A stretch of DNA of 64,000 bases from contig NC_091933.1 in the NCBI RefSeq assembly GCF_041260155.1, forward strand, positions 30,993,933-31,057,932, in the 5' to 3' direction. Shown here one piece after another: positions 1-11,050 of the stretch (its first letter is position 1; each line of letters opens with the position of its first letter). Both the position numbers and the translations under genes were made by a program. This DNA is from Ptychodera flava (taxonomy: Eukaryota; Hemichordata; Enteropneusta; Ptychoderidae). Under the pieces are notes generated by a model, which did not search any database, was not told the DNA's origin, and saw only the letters and a list, made by a program, of their open reading frames with translations.

Positions 1-884
1 AACAATGTCAAGGCATGTAGAGTACGAACTCAACACATGGAAACTAGACAATATGGCTGCCTCCAAGTGCTAAATTTGCTTTCCTGTGCGTGCATGATAC
101 AGCCTTGGGGCTTAGTGGGCCAGGGTCGGGTGTTGGAGTATATTTCTATTCTTTCAAGTATCATCATAAATTCCTGACAAACTGTGTTTAAAACCCTTTC
201 CCCAAAATACCACGGACAGGTAAAAAAAAATCTAAGTTGGCAAAGAGCAGTCAGGGGGGGGGGGTCACTTCTATTACTTGCCAATATGTATATGCGCCAC
301 CCAATGGGGTGGGTATTTCAGCAACTTGGTCCAAAATGGGGGGGGGGTGTCAATTCCACTGTAAACCATGGTTTAAATTGGGTTGAAGTTTGAGTGCCAC
401 ACAAGAACAAATTTCAACAGTCTGTTCCCATCTCGCTAGCAGGGTTCTGAGCTGCACTCAATAAAGCATGGATATCTTTTCTGTGGCAGGGGAACCATTA
501 CAGAGACCCCTGCTTAAAGTAAATATGGACTTTGTTTTAAAACATTGTCACTGATTTGTCAGAACTCTACATATGGCAGGTTTTGCCCAATAGAAAATAC
601 CCAAACAAAGTGGCTCTACTGCTCCTAGTATTATTCAGGTCGACCATGGCCATATGAAGTAGTATTGCTTTACAGACAAACAGCGAGGTTTGTTGTGGAT
701 TGTAATTTTAAAAAAAAACCACTCAGACTGTAACTGCAGATAACTGATAATTTGCAGAAGCTGGACCAAAATTTGGTGAGAGTGAAAGGCATTTTCTTTC
801 ACAAAATTTGTTAGTATTTCCTCATGATTTTCGGAATCATGGCTTGGCCAGCAACAAAATAGCTCTAAATGCAGTATAAGCTTA
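1..884. other. Stretch without recognisable gene
   Basis: I see no coding region, splice-bounded exon or RNA gene here. Short open frames lie over G-runs (around 256-264 and 339-348) and have no recognisable domain. Two poly-G tracts and A-runs are the only notable compositional features. Confidence 0.6.
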
Positions 885-1622
885 GGGACCGTCTCAGATT
901 GTCGCAGAAGTTCAAAAAGCGAAATTTATTCGTTTAGGGGGGAGGGGGTTTGACCTCCATTCAATTAGTGAACTTCACTTTCGCACTTCTTTTGTGATCA
1001 CAAGTTTTCGTGTGTGTATTTAAATTAAAGAAAAAACTGCACACTCGTGCCAACAAATTTGTAACTGTTTCCATCTCGTTTGTGCCCCAAACACAATTTA
1101 CCGATAGGAACATCGTATCCTAAACATTTCATTCATAAAATTATACAAAGACAAAAGTATCATTTTTTTAAAAATGTGCTATTTATAAGCGTCTGCTCTA
1201 ACCACTAGATGTCTTTATTCTCACTTGTTATGCACCTGGTCATAGTCGTTTTCATATGGTTGAACATGCCTGGGCCCCCTTGTCAAAGTTTCTCGCTTAT
1301 TTACCGCCCCTACCAAGTACAAATTGCGTGTTCACAAAGACAAAGAACAGCACAAGAGATGCAAAAAGGGAAAGTAAAATAAAATGAAACTTTTATGCGG
1401 TAAAATGCCCTGTTAGTACTCAAATCTGATCGATTACTTTAATTGTAATGTGGCAAGGGGAATACGTCTTTAGTAGCTATAGCAAAATGCAACATTGTAC
1501 TCTCGGGCAGACATGAACATTTCGCACTTTTGAAGTTTCGTTTAGGGGGAGGGGGGAGGGGGTTTTGATCTAAACGAAGAAATTTCGTTTCTTGAACTTC
1601 TGTGACAATCTGAGACGGTCCC
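885..1622. mobile_element. PIF/Harbinger-like MITE, 738 bp
   Basis: The ends are inverted repeats of about 50 bp starting GGGACCGTCTCAGATTGT. The right end is the reverse complement with few mismatches. The element is flanked by TTA on both sides (882-884 and 1623-1625). A 3-bp TWA duplication and GGG-starting ends are typical of PIF/Harbinger elements. No transposase is visible inside, so it is non-autonomous. G-rich runs follow each terminal repeat. Confidence 0.75.
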
Positions 1623-1961
1623 TTACAGTGGTAGGCTTTGCCTGGCAAATACTTGCTTTTTCCGTTTTAAAAATGTTGACGCTATGACTGTTGACCTGGG
1701 TCAAAGGTCATAAAGGTCTCAAATGGGGTCCTAAAACAACGAGATTTTAGGTTTAAAATGGGCCCTGGTATTTATACCTGCGGCGCCACACCTCTACTAC
1801 TTCTCTGAACAAGTACTCCCCCCTCCCCCCGAGAGAGGTACAGCAGTTCTAGCTCTGCGTTATATAACGCCGGAAACACACAGCATCGTACGCAGGGCCA
1901 TCATTCATTGTGCGATGTTTCTGTGTAAGTTCACAGTGTAATTTGATTTTGGACGAAGACA

Positions 1962-2775
1962 ATCAGCACTCGCACACAGGCGTTCTGTTTACTGGATAGT
2001 TTGTATAAGTGCAGTTTATGCTACGTTCCGATGTTCTGTTCCGTAAAAGTCTACGGAACAGAACGTCGGAACCATAGTGGAACGTAGCATAAAACAAAAC
2101 TACCCAGTAAATAGCTCTGCATGGCCATGGCAGGGCTGTGTGTAGCGGCGCGGCGTTTACACTATAGGGAAAAAGTGCGCGACTAGAGCGAGAAACTGAC
2201 GCTTTCTCGCAATAGGTGAGAATCTGTTCTTATTCTCACCGCTGTCGGTGAGAAAATTTTAATCTCCACTGGAGATTGGTGAGAAATGCACTCCTTGGCG
2301 AGAATCAAGTGTGAGAACAAATTCTCACCGTGAGAATGGAAATTCTCTCTAAGTACAGCGAGAATTGAAATTCACTAGAGAGAATCATCAAGACTCGCCG
2401 TTCATTGGCAAGAATCATAAAGACTCCGAATGGTCTTGATGATTCTCGCCAGTGAATTTCAATTCTCGCTGTACTTAGTGAGAATTTCCATTCTCACCGG
2501 TGAGAATTTGTTCTCACACTTGATTCTCGTCAAGGAGTGCATTTCTCACCAATGTCCAGTGGAGATTAAAATTTCTCACCGACAGCGGTGAGAATAAGAA
2601 CAGATTCTCACCGATTGTGAGAAAGCGTCAGTTTCTCGTTCTAGTCACGCACTTTTTCCCTATAGTGTTATACGACCTCCCAACAAATGTGGTGGGAGGC
2701 CGTATAACGCCGGTAACACACAGCCCTGCCATGCAGAGCTACCCAGTAAACAGAACGCCTGTATGCGAGTATGAA
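1962..2775. repeat. Nested foldback region containing a long hairpin
   Basis: Outer arms of the form CGCAYACAGGCGTTCTGTTT recur in opposite orientation near 1970-1990 and 2746-2766. CTGCATGGC and GGCAGGGCTGTGTGT segments are similarly inverted. The left outer arm is interrupted by a second small palindrome (2015-2093) with stems such as TTTATGCTACGTTCC and its complement. The core hairpin is listed separately. No open frame of note is present. This looks like a foldback transposon with another palindrome inserted into one arm. Confidence 0.7.
2160..2668. repeat. Long inverted repeat (hairpin), ~235-bp arms, ~38-nt loop
   Basis: The segments 2160-2394 and 2433-2668 are near-perfect reverse complements, starting ACACTATAGGGAAAAAGTG and ending TTTTTCCCTATAGTGT. 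The spacer is about 38 nt. Both arms are packed with a GAGAAT/GTGAGAAT motif repeated many times. Transcription through it in either direction would give a nearly fully paired RNA of about 0.5 kb. I see no promoter that shows it is transcribed. Confidence 0.85.
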
Positions 2776-2877
2776 ATATAACGTCGAGCAACAAGATTTA
2801 AATTAATGACTGTTTGAGCTGGTACTCACTCAGTAAACTGCTAGGCCATATGGACATCCGCATATCCGTACAGTGAT

Positions 2878-3778
2878 CAGTCCGGGTCAGCTCCAAAATG
2901 GAGACTCATTATGATAATGTATTCCGGCATTCAGCCAATCATCGACCAGATTACATCATTAATAAAGTACAGGTCACGCTGGGTCACAAATTACCCACCA
3001 AGTGTGATCGGCAGTTTTGGGCCGCTTATTAAGCCCCTGTCTTGTGAATTTCGACGAATTTCGACAGTCAACATAATCCACGTGTTCTGCAGAAGGTCAT
3101 GTCCAACAAGGAGTCCGATTAGTGAACAAATATTCGAAATATTGACGATTCATTTCTACCCCCAGTTTATCGATTTCGCTCACGTACCGAGAATCATTTG
3201 TGGATGTTCGTCATCTCTATTAGAAATACTGTTATAAAGGTTATTTGCGTAGGTACGCGTATAAAATTTTGCAAGAAAGAAGAGCAATGTCAGAGCTTTA
3301 AAACGATACCTGTTTTGTAGTTGTCAAACGCAGACTAAAAATGGTACGCGATTTTGAAAATGTGTTGACAGAGTGGCCACACAACTGTTCCCCATACGGT
3401 AGAATTTGTATCGCTGCCATCTCCGATACAAATGGGGTATTCTGAACGATCTGTGTAGGTACACGATTTATATTTCGCAGGACTTCAAGCCAGAGTCTAG
3501 GAATCACAGCGATATACGGGGTTTGGTTGTCTTAGCCAGAATAAAACTGGTACGCGATTTTGAAATTGTGTTTTGACAGAGTGGCCACACAACTGTTCGA
3601 CATTATGACAGAATACGGCGCGGGAGTTCGACACAGTATGGCGTACGTAACGAAGGACGCATGTGGAGGTTGCCAGGAAATACAATTTTTACTGATGGCG
3701 CGCTGGCCGCTGATTGGCTAATGAGAGGGGGAAAATATTATGGTATAGCGTCTCCAATTTTGGAGCTGACCCGGACTG
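2878..3778. mobile_element. Inverted-repeat transposon, 901 bp, 5-bp target duplication
   Basis: The ends start CAGTCCGGGTCAGCTCCAAAA and are inverted over roughly 90 bp with mismatches, including a shared CAGCCAATCA-type segment. GTGAT flanks both sides (2873-2877 and 3779-3783). Inside, a segment with GTACGCGATTTTGAAA and AGAGTGGCCACACAACTGTTC occurs twice in the same direction (around 3339-3392 and 3550-3600). No transposase is seen. The superfamily is unclear; CAG-starting ends occur in hAT-like elements, but those make 8-bp duplications. Confidence 0.7.
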
Positions 3779-4099
3779 GTGATCGGTGGGTCGCGGTCGC
3801 TGGTCTCGACCGTGCCGTGTGCAGCGCAATCTCCCATGATGCTAATATGAGACACCCTAACCAGGTGAAAAAATTGGACGCGCTAGTTTCGCATTGTAAA
3901 ATGCATCGGAATTTTGAAAAAGTAATAAAAGTGAGCGCATATATCAAAAAGGACCAAAATAACAGATTAGTATTGGCAATGTTACAAAGTTTAACAACTT
4001 TATGCAAATATAGGAATGGAAAAATCCCTGGACGCGTAAAATTTCAGTTCAATTACAACTATGGGGACCACTTTGAAGTCAGGGACCACTTAGAGGTCT

Positions 4100-4421
4100 T
4101 CACACACCACTCATCTCGAACGGGTTGTGGGATATCATGCACTCGAAGCTTGAGGCGTCGATCTCTGCGCTCAACAACACCCACTCGCCGTGTCTCTGGT
4201 GGTGGTCGAGGTGTACGGACGTGTTGACGAATTCCAGCTGTTTGCTCCCATACGACCACGACGAGAAGTGTATTTTACACACCTGGGTATCGAACGGCAC
4301 GTACCTGATATTGAACTTGCAGGTGCTCTGGAGGAATACTGGAACTGTCCACAACACGTGACCGGTATGTGCTATGACGACATTGGTGTCGGACTTAATA
4401 AGTCCATCACAGTTTTGTGCA
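4100..4421 (-). CDS. nAChR-like copy 1, exon 5 ending at an in-frame stop
   Basis: The acceptor (TTTTCTCACTGCAG) joins exon 4 in phase. The product contains TNVVIAHTGHVLW, the Cys-loop CKFNIRYVPFDTQVC and SSWSYGS, then a loop-C segment with a single cysteine (FECMISHNP) and no vicinal pair. After EMSGV a TGA ends the frame. Copy 2 continues here into the pre-M1 strand and M1. A donor-like GTGTGT overlaps the stop, so splicing to a distant exon is formally possible. Confidence 0.75.
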
Positions 4422-4459
4422 CTGCAGTGAGAAAATGCGTGGCCATGTATTATCAAACA

Positions 4460-4489
4460 ATGATGATGATGATGATGATGATGATGATT
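4460..4489 (+). repeat. (ATG)n microsatellite
   Basis: About ten TGA/ATG trinucleotide repeats lie in the intron just upstream of copy 1 exon 5. Confidence 0.9.
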
Positions 4490-5244
4490 GCATTGCTCAC
4501 ATCTTAAATTCCCTTATGCTGAAGAATAGCTATTATGATTCCTAAAACAAGAACATTTCGCCGAGTAATACTTAATGGAACAAACGAAATTCTTTGTAAC
4601 CGAAAAATATACCAACAGTGAATAAGGAATAGGTAAATCATAGAAAATCCAGTGCTAGCCATCTTCTTCGATGAGATAATGTGGTAATTTCTGTGAAAAT
4701 TTATGATCGTACCATTGTAACGGAGGAGACGTTTGATACCATTGTCCTATTAATTAAATCCACTAATTAACCCAATGAAAACAATTGTTTGCCAAATATG
4801 AGCTTAGTCATCCCGACTGCTGACTTGCTCTGAATTAATAGCAACCATACCTATCCGTTATCCAAAATTATGAGTCAAAAGTATTACACATATAGGATAG
4901 GACAAACACAAAACGCATTCAGTCGTGTAAAAAGATATGTGGACCTCTGGTTAAACAACCATGAAGTGATGTCAGGTGTTTCGAAAGGGTGGGGACATCC
5001 TGCTCCACATTTGGCATCAGCCATATAGCAGTCTGTTAGACAGTCCAAAATAGGAAATAGAATCTTGTCAAAATTTACAGACTGTCATCAGTGGTCATCT
5101 GTCTGAGAGACACAGGAGGCTATGAAATCAATATGAGCGATTGGACTTTAAAATATGTTAACTGCACGAACGTTTAGATTGATAGCATAACGTCCGATCT
5201 TTACATGGAAACCACTGTAGATATGTAGAGATTTTGACACATAC

Positions 5245-5354
5245 CTATTGAGAACGGCTGTATCCGGTCGCCAAGTTTTGTCAGCTGGAAATCTTATTTC
5301 TGTTATACCATCGTAATCGTCAGGGTTCCAAGTAAGAAATTTATCTTGCCAACG
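5245..5354 (-). CDS. nAChR-like copy 1, exon 4 (110 bp)
   Basis: This exon encodes RWQDKFLTWNPDDYDG...TWRPDTAVLN. It contains the loop-D tryptophan region and the loop-A WRPD motif of the agonist site. The acceptor is AG before CGTTGG and the donor is GTATGT, ending in phase 2. The 110-bp length is the same as vertebrate nAChR exon 4. The frame is open, unlike copy 2. Confidence 0.88.
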
Positions 5355-5651
5355 CTGAAAAGTAATAACATCATCTGTAAGGAAGGGTTTGCCTCCTGAA
5401 ACGTTTAAACAAGTTACCAAACAAATCACTCGACGTATGGAGGTAATTTAACATTCCTGTAAATGCAGTATATACATTTGCCAAGACGCAAACACCATTG
5501 GTATTTTCATATTTCTATAGGAAATGGGAGGGATTTAAAGCCTAACGTAAAGGATTTGTTTGCCCTGCATATTTTTTTACCATCTATGTCACCCTAGCCC
5601 TACCGTAATATCTTTGTGAAATTGTGGATAGAAAGAGAATTAAATATTTAC

Positions 5652-5696
5652 CTGATTCAAATACGCCGTTAGGGTGATCATCTGCTGTTTCTCGTC
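5652..5696 (-). CDS. nAChR-like copy 1, exon 3 (45 bp)
   Basis: This exon encodes DEKQQMITLTAYLNQ, matching the conserved DEKNQ...TxxWL segment of nAChR beta strands 1-2. It is bounded by AG upstream and GTAAAT downstream on the minus strand, and both junctions are phase 0. The 45-bp length is the family standard. Confidence 0.85.
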
Positions 5697-5774
5697 CTGA
5701 AGATAAAACACAAGGTCTCATTCAAAACCCTACAGGACTACAAGTGTTCATGGTAAATCAGAGTTACGTCTGAT

Positions 5775-7570
5775 TAGACGTATACCATTTAGGACATAAA
5801 TTTGTGTCCTAAACCCCAGCGTCGCTCACGTTGATTGGTAGGTCTTATGTCCCTATGTCCCATCTGCGTTCATTCATTGGCTGCCTTTATGTCCTCAAGT
5901 CTCATTAATATTTACTGTTCCGAATGCAACTCATTCATTGGCCGCCATATGTTCTTGTCCCTGCCTCACTATCGAGTGTTCCTTGTCTCGTTCTGCCATG
6001 TGCTCATTACTGTAACGCATCTGCGAGCCCAGCCAATCATTACCAGACTGCTAGAGCGTAGGCGCAACGTTTGTGAAGACAAATTGTTTTTGCACCTGCG
6101 CTGCACTTAATCTCACTGTCAGGAAGCTCCGGCATCAAAGTTGTCTGCATTCCCCTGACACGTGGACATGTGACACGTAGCAATATTGGTCTTATTAGAT
6201 GTAAATATTTCTGTCAGTAAAAATATGCTGCTTCTTACCAAATGAACAACTTTGGAGTTACACTCTTCAGCCAAAAATTCATTTGTACAACAAAATGCTT
6301 GCCATCGGATTGTTTATTAAAGCTCCATTAGCTGTCCCATTTAGCTTTTCTCAGTATTGTTCTCCGTTTTGACTCCAGTTTCTGGTGTTAATCCCTGGGC
6401 TATGATGAAATAAATACCAAATGCATACCTTGTCGATGCAGTCTAAATGGATATAATCAGGCGTTATTGTTGAATACTGTATTCAAGTCCGGACTATAAT
6501 TCATTTATCAACAATAACAATAGTCATTACACATGTACTGGCTGTGTTGACAAGCAGTCGTAGAGTAATGGACACTTTAAATTAGCATAGCACAGGTATT
6601 AGGATGAGAAACTATAGTAGATTTACAGAACTAAAATACTGAAAAAATAGTCAAAAGTTACAGCTCATGTCCCGAATTGATAATAAAGGACTGCATCATT
6701 GATTCCAGATGATCCATGTACATGTATAACGTAGTCAGCATCTTTAATTAGGCTAGCTCTTTAGTTTGTTCGGACATTCACGTTTGTTGATGATTATTTT
6801 CGTAATCGTCTACAGATCCAATGTTGGTGTACATATATCATCGAAATGAGCAAGGTAAATCTACTTGTGATCCGTTCAATGCGAATATGACAAGACATTA
6901 GCTGTGGAGAGCGATTAATGTGCCTGTTGTGCACCTGTTTGAAGTACTTTGACAAAACTCCGGGCAATCAGAAACAACCCTGCCAGATGCCGCGCATTTC
7001 CCGAATAAACTTGAGACTTTGAAAAAGAACACGATACCTTCAACAGAGGAATTCGTGTTTTTTTTATTTCTGGCGAATTTTGACTATGCTTTTGGTAGAG
7101 GAGCTGCGGTAACCACAGAGACAAACAAAGAGGGGGGTGGATTATATGACCATTTAGCAATCGTAAAGAGGTACTATATTTGTCATAAGATTGTCATGGC
7201 GATACGTTGTGTTTGAAGCATCATAATTAGCGGCTTCACAAAGGTTACTGTCAGTCATTGTTCGAAAGTCATGAATGAAACACCTGGAGTCTGGGACTGC
7301 TTTGCTAAGCGCGCAGATACATTTGTATATTACAGTAATGAGCACATGGCAGAACGAGACAAGGAACACTCGATAGTGAGGCAGGGACAAGAACATATGG
7401 CGGCCAATGAATGAGTTGCATTCGGAACAGTAAATATTAATGAGACTTGAGGACATATAGGCAGCCAATGAATGAACGCAAATGGGACATAGGGACATAA
7501 GACCTACCAATCAACGTGAGCGACGCTGGGGTTTAGGACAAAAATTTATGTCCTAAATGGTATACGTCTA
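5775..7570. mobile_element. Long-TIR transposon, ~1.8 kb, 240-bp arms
   Basis: The arms 5775-6014 and 7331-7570 are near-identical reverse complements starting TAGACGTATACCATTTAGGA. If the target duplication is TA, the element proper is 5777-7568. The arms carry CCAAT/ATTGG-containing segments. The matching open frames seen in both arms are only the same inverted DNA read twice. The interior (6015-7330) has no recognisable transposase and contains a short palindrome around 6463-6515. Insertion falls immediately upstream of copy 1 exon 3 of the receptor gene. Confidence 0.8.
6463..6515. repeat. Short palindrome centred on TCCGGA
   Basis: GTTATTGTTGAATAC and its partner GTATTC...CAACAATAAC pair around AGTCCGGACT at 6486-6495. 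It is related to the larger palindrome at 37258-37494, which shares GTCCGGACT, CAACAATAAC and GCTGTGTTGACAAG, so both belong to one dispersed family. Confidence 0.7.
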
Positions 7571-7689
7571 TTGAGGCGCGACTTAGCGAGGGTCCACTGG
7601 ACTTTCATGACACGAGTTGAATGGAGGTCACGGTGAATGAACTCTGTTCAATCTGCGTTCACTGTTATTCCTTGTATTTCAAAGACGGG

Positions 7690-7980
7690 AGTTATTACAT
7701 GGTGAATATATAATAAGAGCGAGGCGCCAACATTTTGAGGAACGACAATAGCTCGTTCTTTCCAGACAATCAGTAAAATGGGTTATGCAAATATTTCGTC
7801 ACTTTCGTTAACCCAATCAAGAAAAAGAATGTGAACGAAAGGAACGAAAATTCTTTCGTCGTTTTCGTTCAGCCAATCAGAACAAAGGATTGCATACGAA
7901 AAGAACGAACATTGCAGCGTCAAGCCAATCATGGGGCGTGTATCGTTCCTTTCGTTTCGTTTCGTCCATGCATTTAGCAA
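7690..7980. repeat. Diverged ~60-bp tandem units with CCAATCA boxes
   Basis: Three units of the form CGTTTTCGTTCAGCCAATCAG plus a GAACGAAA-rich stretch follow one another. CCAATCA occurs about every 60-70 bp. It may simply be a decayed tandem repeat. CCAAT spacing like this can also occur in promoters, but no gene start is visible next to it. Confidence 0.5.
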
Positions 7981-9599
7981 GTTCGCTATTACGACTAAAC
8001 AGACGCACGAATGCTTGGAATGAGAGGATAGTAAGATTGCCGATAGAAGCAGGGAATTAACTCATCTGTTGGATTCATCAACAGTTGTTCTTTAATGTCC
8101 GCTATCCAAATTTACATAAACAAAGAGTTCTTTATCAATTCTCAGTAGTTTATATCCAGTAATATTTCAGTATTATCTTGCTTATAGTTTGCTGTGCAGA
8201 GAAACGAAAACTATAGGTCCCCCGAAATGTTATAAGGGGATTAAAATAGTTGGCATTCCAGCATTTTATCAGACTGTGTAATTACTTAAACACCATTGCA
8301 ATGACTCACAGCCTTATGGAAAACGCTATGATTGCAAAATATGAATCAAAAAGGAAATATCGGGAAATGATGAGTTCCGGTAATCGGGAAAGTGATAAGT
8401 TTTTAGGAAATTCCGTTAGCCAACGGATGCCTATGCATAAGACCATTTATCGCATGCATCAACTTTAACATATCGAAACTCTTCTAGGAGACATAAACGA
8501 CGTAACTTGTTACTGTTGTAATGAATATACTGTAAACTTAAGAACACATGAAATGATAGCAACCGGTTTGTATGTCGCTCTATGTCAATATGAATCAACC
8601 ATACAATCTTAGAACTGTTCAATAGGCATTAACCAGGAGTTAAACAATATACTGTTTGGATCACTAACACAGGAATTCATGGTGGTTTGATACTAATGCC
8701 ACATCATATCCCCATCACATTTACAAGTGTTAAAAGCAAAGTATTTGTTTGTGTAATATATAATATAAATATGTGTGTTTGTCAAAAGGACTGACATTAC
8801 TTAATTGTTTGATGTTTTACTCATGTTCTACCCATAAAAGTGTATCTACAGAGGTCAAATAGCGCGATACCGTACGCTTGTGATACATCAGTGGAACAGA
8901 TACGATAAGGTCAGGACTAGTCATGTCCAAACGAAAACGATACCGTTCACAATACGCACAATCAATAATTTCAGGCCCAATCCGACGAGATAATCGACGG
9001 GAAACTCGTCGCAGTGAATGATGGTGATGGCAAGTGACACATTCAACGAACAACTAAGATGCGAAGACATAGGTAACTAGACTGTGGTCTCTTTATCATG
9101 CATTCTTTCTGAATGACACCTATTTTTATGCTTCAACGAAATTAATCAATTGATATTACCGAGAAGCGAGTGATTTATAATGCGCAAAATACACAAATAG
9201 GTGTAACCATAATGACCCATGTTTTGGCGCACATGTGACACATATCGCATACCGTGTAATTTTGTAAATTTGCATTGATGATTCGTAGTCTGGGCTTAGC
9301 CAGAAGGGGAACGTCCCTCGAAACCTTACCTGCGATTTTTACTAGAAATAGTGTCCCGTAAATGAAACACCTGTTGATTCCTTACTACAGCATTAGTTGC
9401 TGGTACCCTATCAGGGATTGTGGCAGTAGGCCATGTTATCCATGCGACCTTTTAACTTTAAGAAATTGTAGAAATATTTTAATGTTTTGTCTTGCTTACA
9501 TTTTGCTGCAAACAGAATGAAATGTAAAGTTCCCCCGAAATGTTATTAGGGCATTTAAATAGTTGGCATTCCAGCATTTTATCAATATTGTATGCACAT

Positions 9600-10180
9600 C
9601 TTTTTCGATGAGTTTTGCATCAACGTCGACTGGAAGTAAATCTAAAATTTAAATAATCGAAGAACAGCTAATGTACAGACAACACTTGTGTACTTTCACA
9701 GATCTAAAAGTTGTACAACTATATGCTGTGACTGTGTCGGGTTGCTGTTATCACACGATTTGACAACAGCTTAATTGCACTATATATTACAAGAAGGTTT
9801 GTATCGTAAACAGCTTTGTGAATAAATTTTCTTTCGCTACCGGCAAAATCTTATCTCTTCTCCTAATCTTAATTCTCGTATAGGTTCAGCAATTAACTAA
9901 ATTCAAATGACAGAAAGTCATAGAATGTGAGAATAAGCTAATAATTACAGTGTCATACTGGCCACACTGTACGAATAATTAAACGTAGTGCGATCAATGT
10001 ACCCTAGAAATCTGATCTGATCAATATACCCGAGAAGTATGATTTAAACTTATTAAAAAACAAATGAACTTAACACACAAAGAGACGCAGACATTGTGAC
10101 CAAATCAAATACCGTATTGGCCCCGGCCAATGGTGTCCAAAAAGTATTATAAAACTTTGAAAGTCTGGATAGCTATCCCC
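9600..10180. other. Stretch without recognisable gene
   Basis: AT-rich sequence with no exon-like open frame, RNA gene or clear repeat structure that I can see. Confidence 0.5.
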
Positions 10181-10784
10181 GAGACGCGTTCTAAAGTTCG
10201 TAAATAAGTACAGAGCCAAAACAAAGCATACTATAAGTGGTATCACAGAGATTATGAACCGTCATGTCCCTATAAATACGTCACAATACAGAAAATACAC
10301 AAGCCGTACTTGACATTTGATCTCCCGTAGTAGTACGTACATGTAATGTGGACGTCACACTTTTGCAAGGATTATTACACAAAAACATACTTCCAATTAT
10401 TTTCCTTTGCCTTACTTTTCTTCCTCCTCTCCTTCTCTCTCTCCCCACAAGACAAAGCAAGGCTAGAAATATTTATCATGTTTTATTAAGATTATCTTGG
10501 CCTGCCTGCAACCACTGATTATTTGATGTACTATTACACGTGCGAGAGCGTCTGATCTTTATTAACGGGTAGTTACACGATGCAATTACTCACAGTCATA
10601 CGATATGATTCGAGAACATGATCTATAAAGAAATGATGAGTTCTGGTAATCGGAAAAGACATAAGTTTTGTAGGAAATTCAGTTAGCCGCTGCATGCCTA
10701 TGCACAAGACTATTCATCGCATTCATCAACTTTATGCTTGTAAATGTGATGAGGATATGATTTAGAACTAGTATCAAACGGTAG

Positions 10785-11050
10785 AGGCACCATGGGACAG
10801 TGGTTAGGGTATCGGAGTTACTATCGGAGGATGGTCAGTTCGAGACACGGTTGGTCCAGAGAAGTGGACTCACTGTCAGAGGGTGGTGAGTTCGAGACTC
10901 CAGTACGGTGTCATGCCCTTGAGCACAGCACTTTTTTCTCCTAGTTGATTCATTGTTCCATTAGGTAGTGAGTTATGGGTACCTCATCCTGTAATGGGTT
11001 CTCCTTTTGGATTGAGTAATACGATAAATTAAAAATAAAAATAAAATAAA
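10785..11050 (+). mobile_element. tRNA-derived SINE
   Basis: The head resembles a tRNA promoter: an A-box-like TGGGACAGTGGTTAGGG at 10793-10809 and a B-box-like AGTTCGAGAC at 10837-10846. A second B-box-like GAGTTCGAGACTCC lies near 10887. The body contains CATGCCCTTGAGCACAGCACTTT, typical of invertebrate tRNA-SINEs. It ends in an A-rich tail of AAATA units at 11025-11050. The paralogous segment at 8.47 kb lacks it, giving an empty-site comparison. Confidence 0.75.

Larger units (their letters stand above)
4100..5696 (-). pseudogene. nAChR-like subunit, partial copy 1 (ligand-binding domain only)
   Basis: Three consecutive exons of a Cys-loop ligand-gated channel subunit (exons 3, 4 and 5 in vertebrate nAChR numbering) lie in order on the minus strand with good splice sites. 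The 45-bp and 110-bp exon sizes equal those of vertebrate nAChR genes, so this is a genomic duplicate, not a retrocopy. The frame is clean through the Cys-loop (C-x13-C, FDTQVC) and the loop-C region. It then hits a stop at 4100-4102, about ten residues after HNPFEMSG, before the first membrane helix. No M1-M4 exons lie between there and position 1. No exon 2 is visible upstream, where a 1.8-kb transposon starts 80 bp beyond exon 3. It is probably a truncated duplicate of the copy at 13.5-18.3 kb. Missing exons outside the window cannot be excluded. Confidence 0.75.

Noticed and set aside
3661..4259. Open frames on the plus strand across 3661-4227 and others overlapping 4100-4500
   Set aside because: They are antisense or out-of-frame readings of receptor copy 1 exon 5; the minus-strand frame has the Cys-loop and correct splice sites.
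5835..7510. Two nearly identical open frames starting MVGLMSLCPICVHSL on opposite strands
   Set aside because: They are the same inverted-repeat arm read from each end, not two genes.
8817..9053. Minus-strand open frame with a counterpart at 26366-26602
   Set aside because: The two copies share DNA similarity but not a conserved reading frame, so they are treated as a dispersed repeat.
10785..10860. Possible tRNA gene
   Set aside because: A- and B-box-like motifs are present but no cloverleaf is convincing, and the downstream body and A-rich tail identify a SINE.
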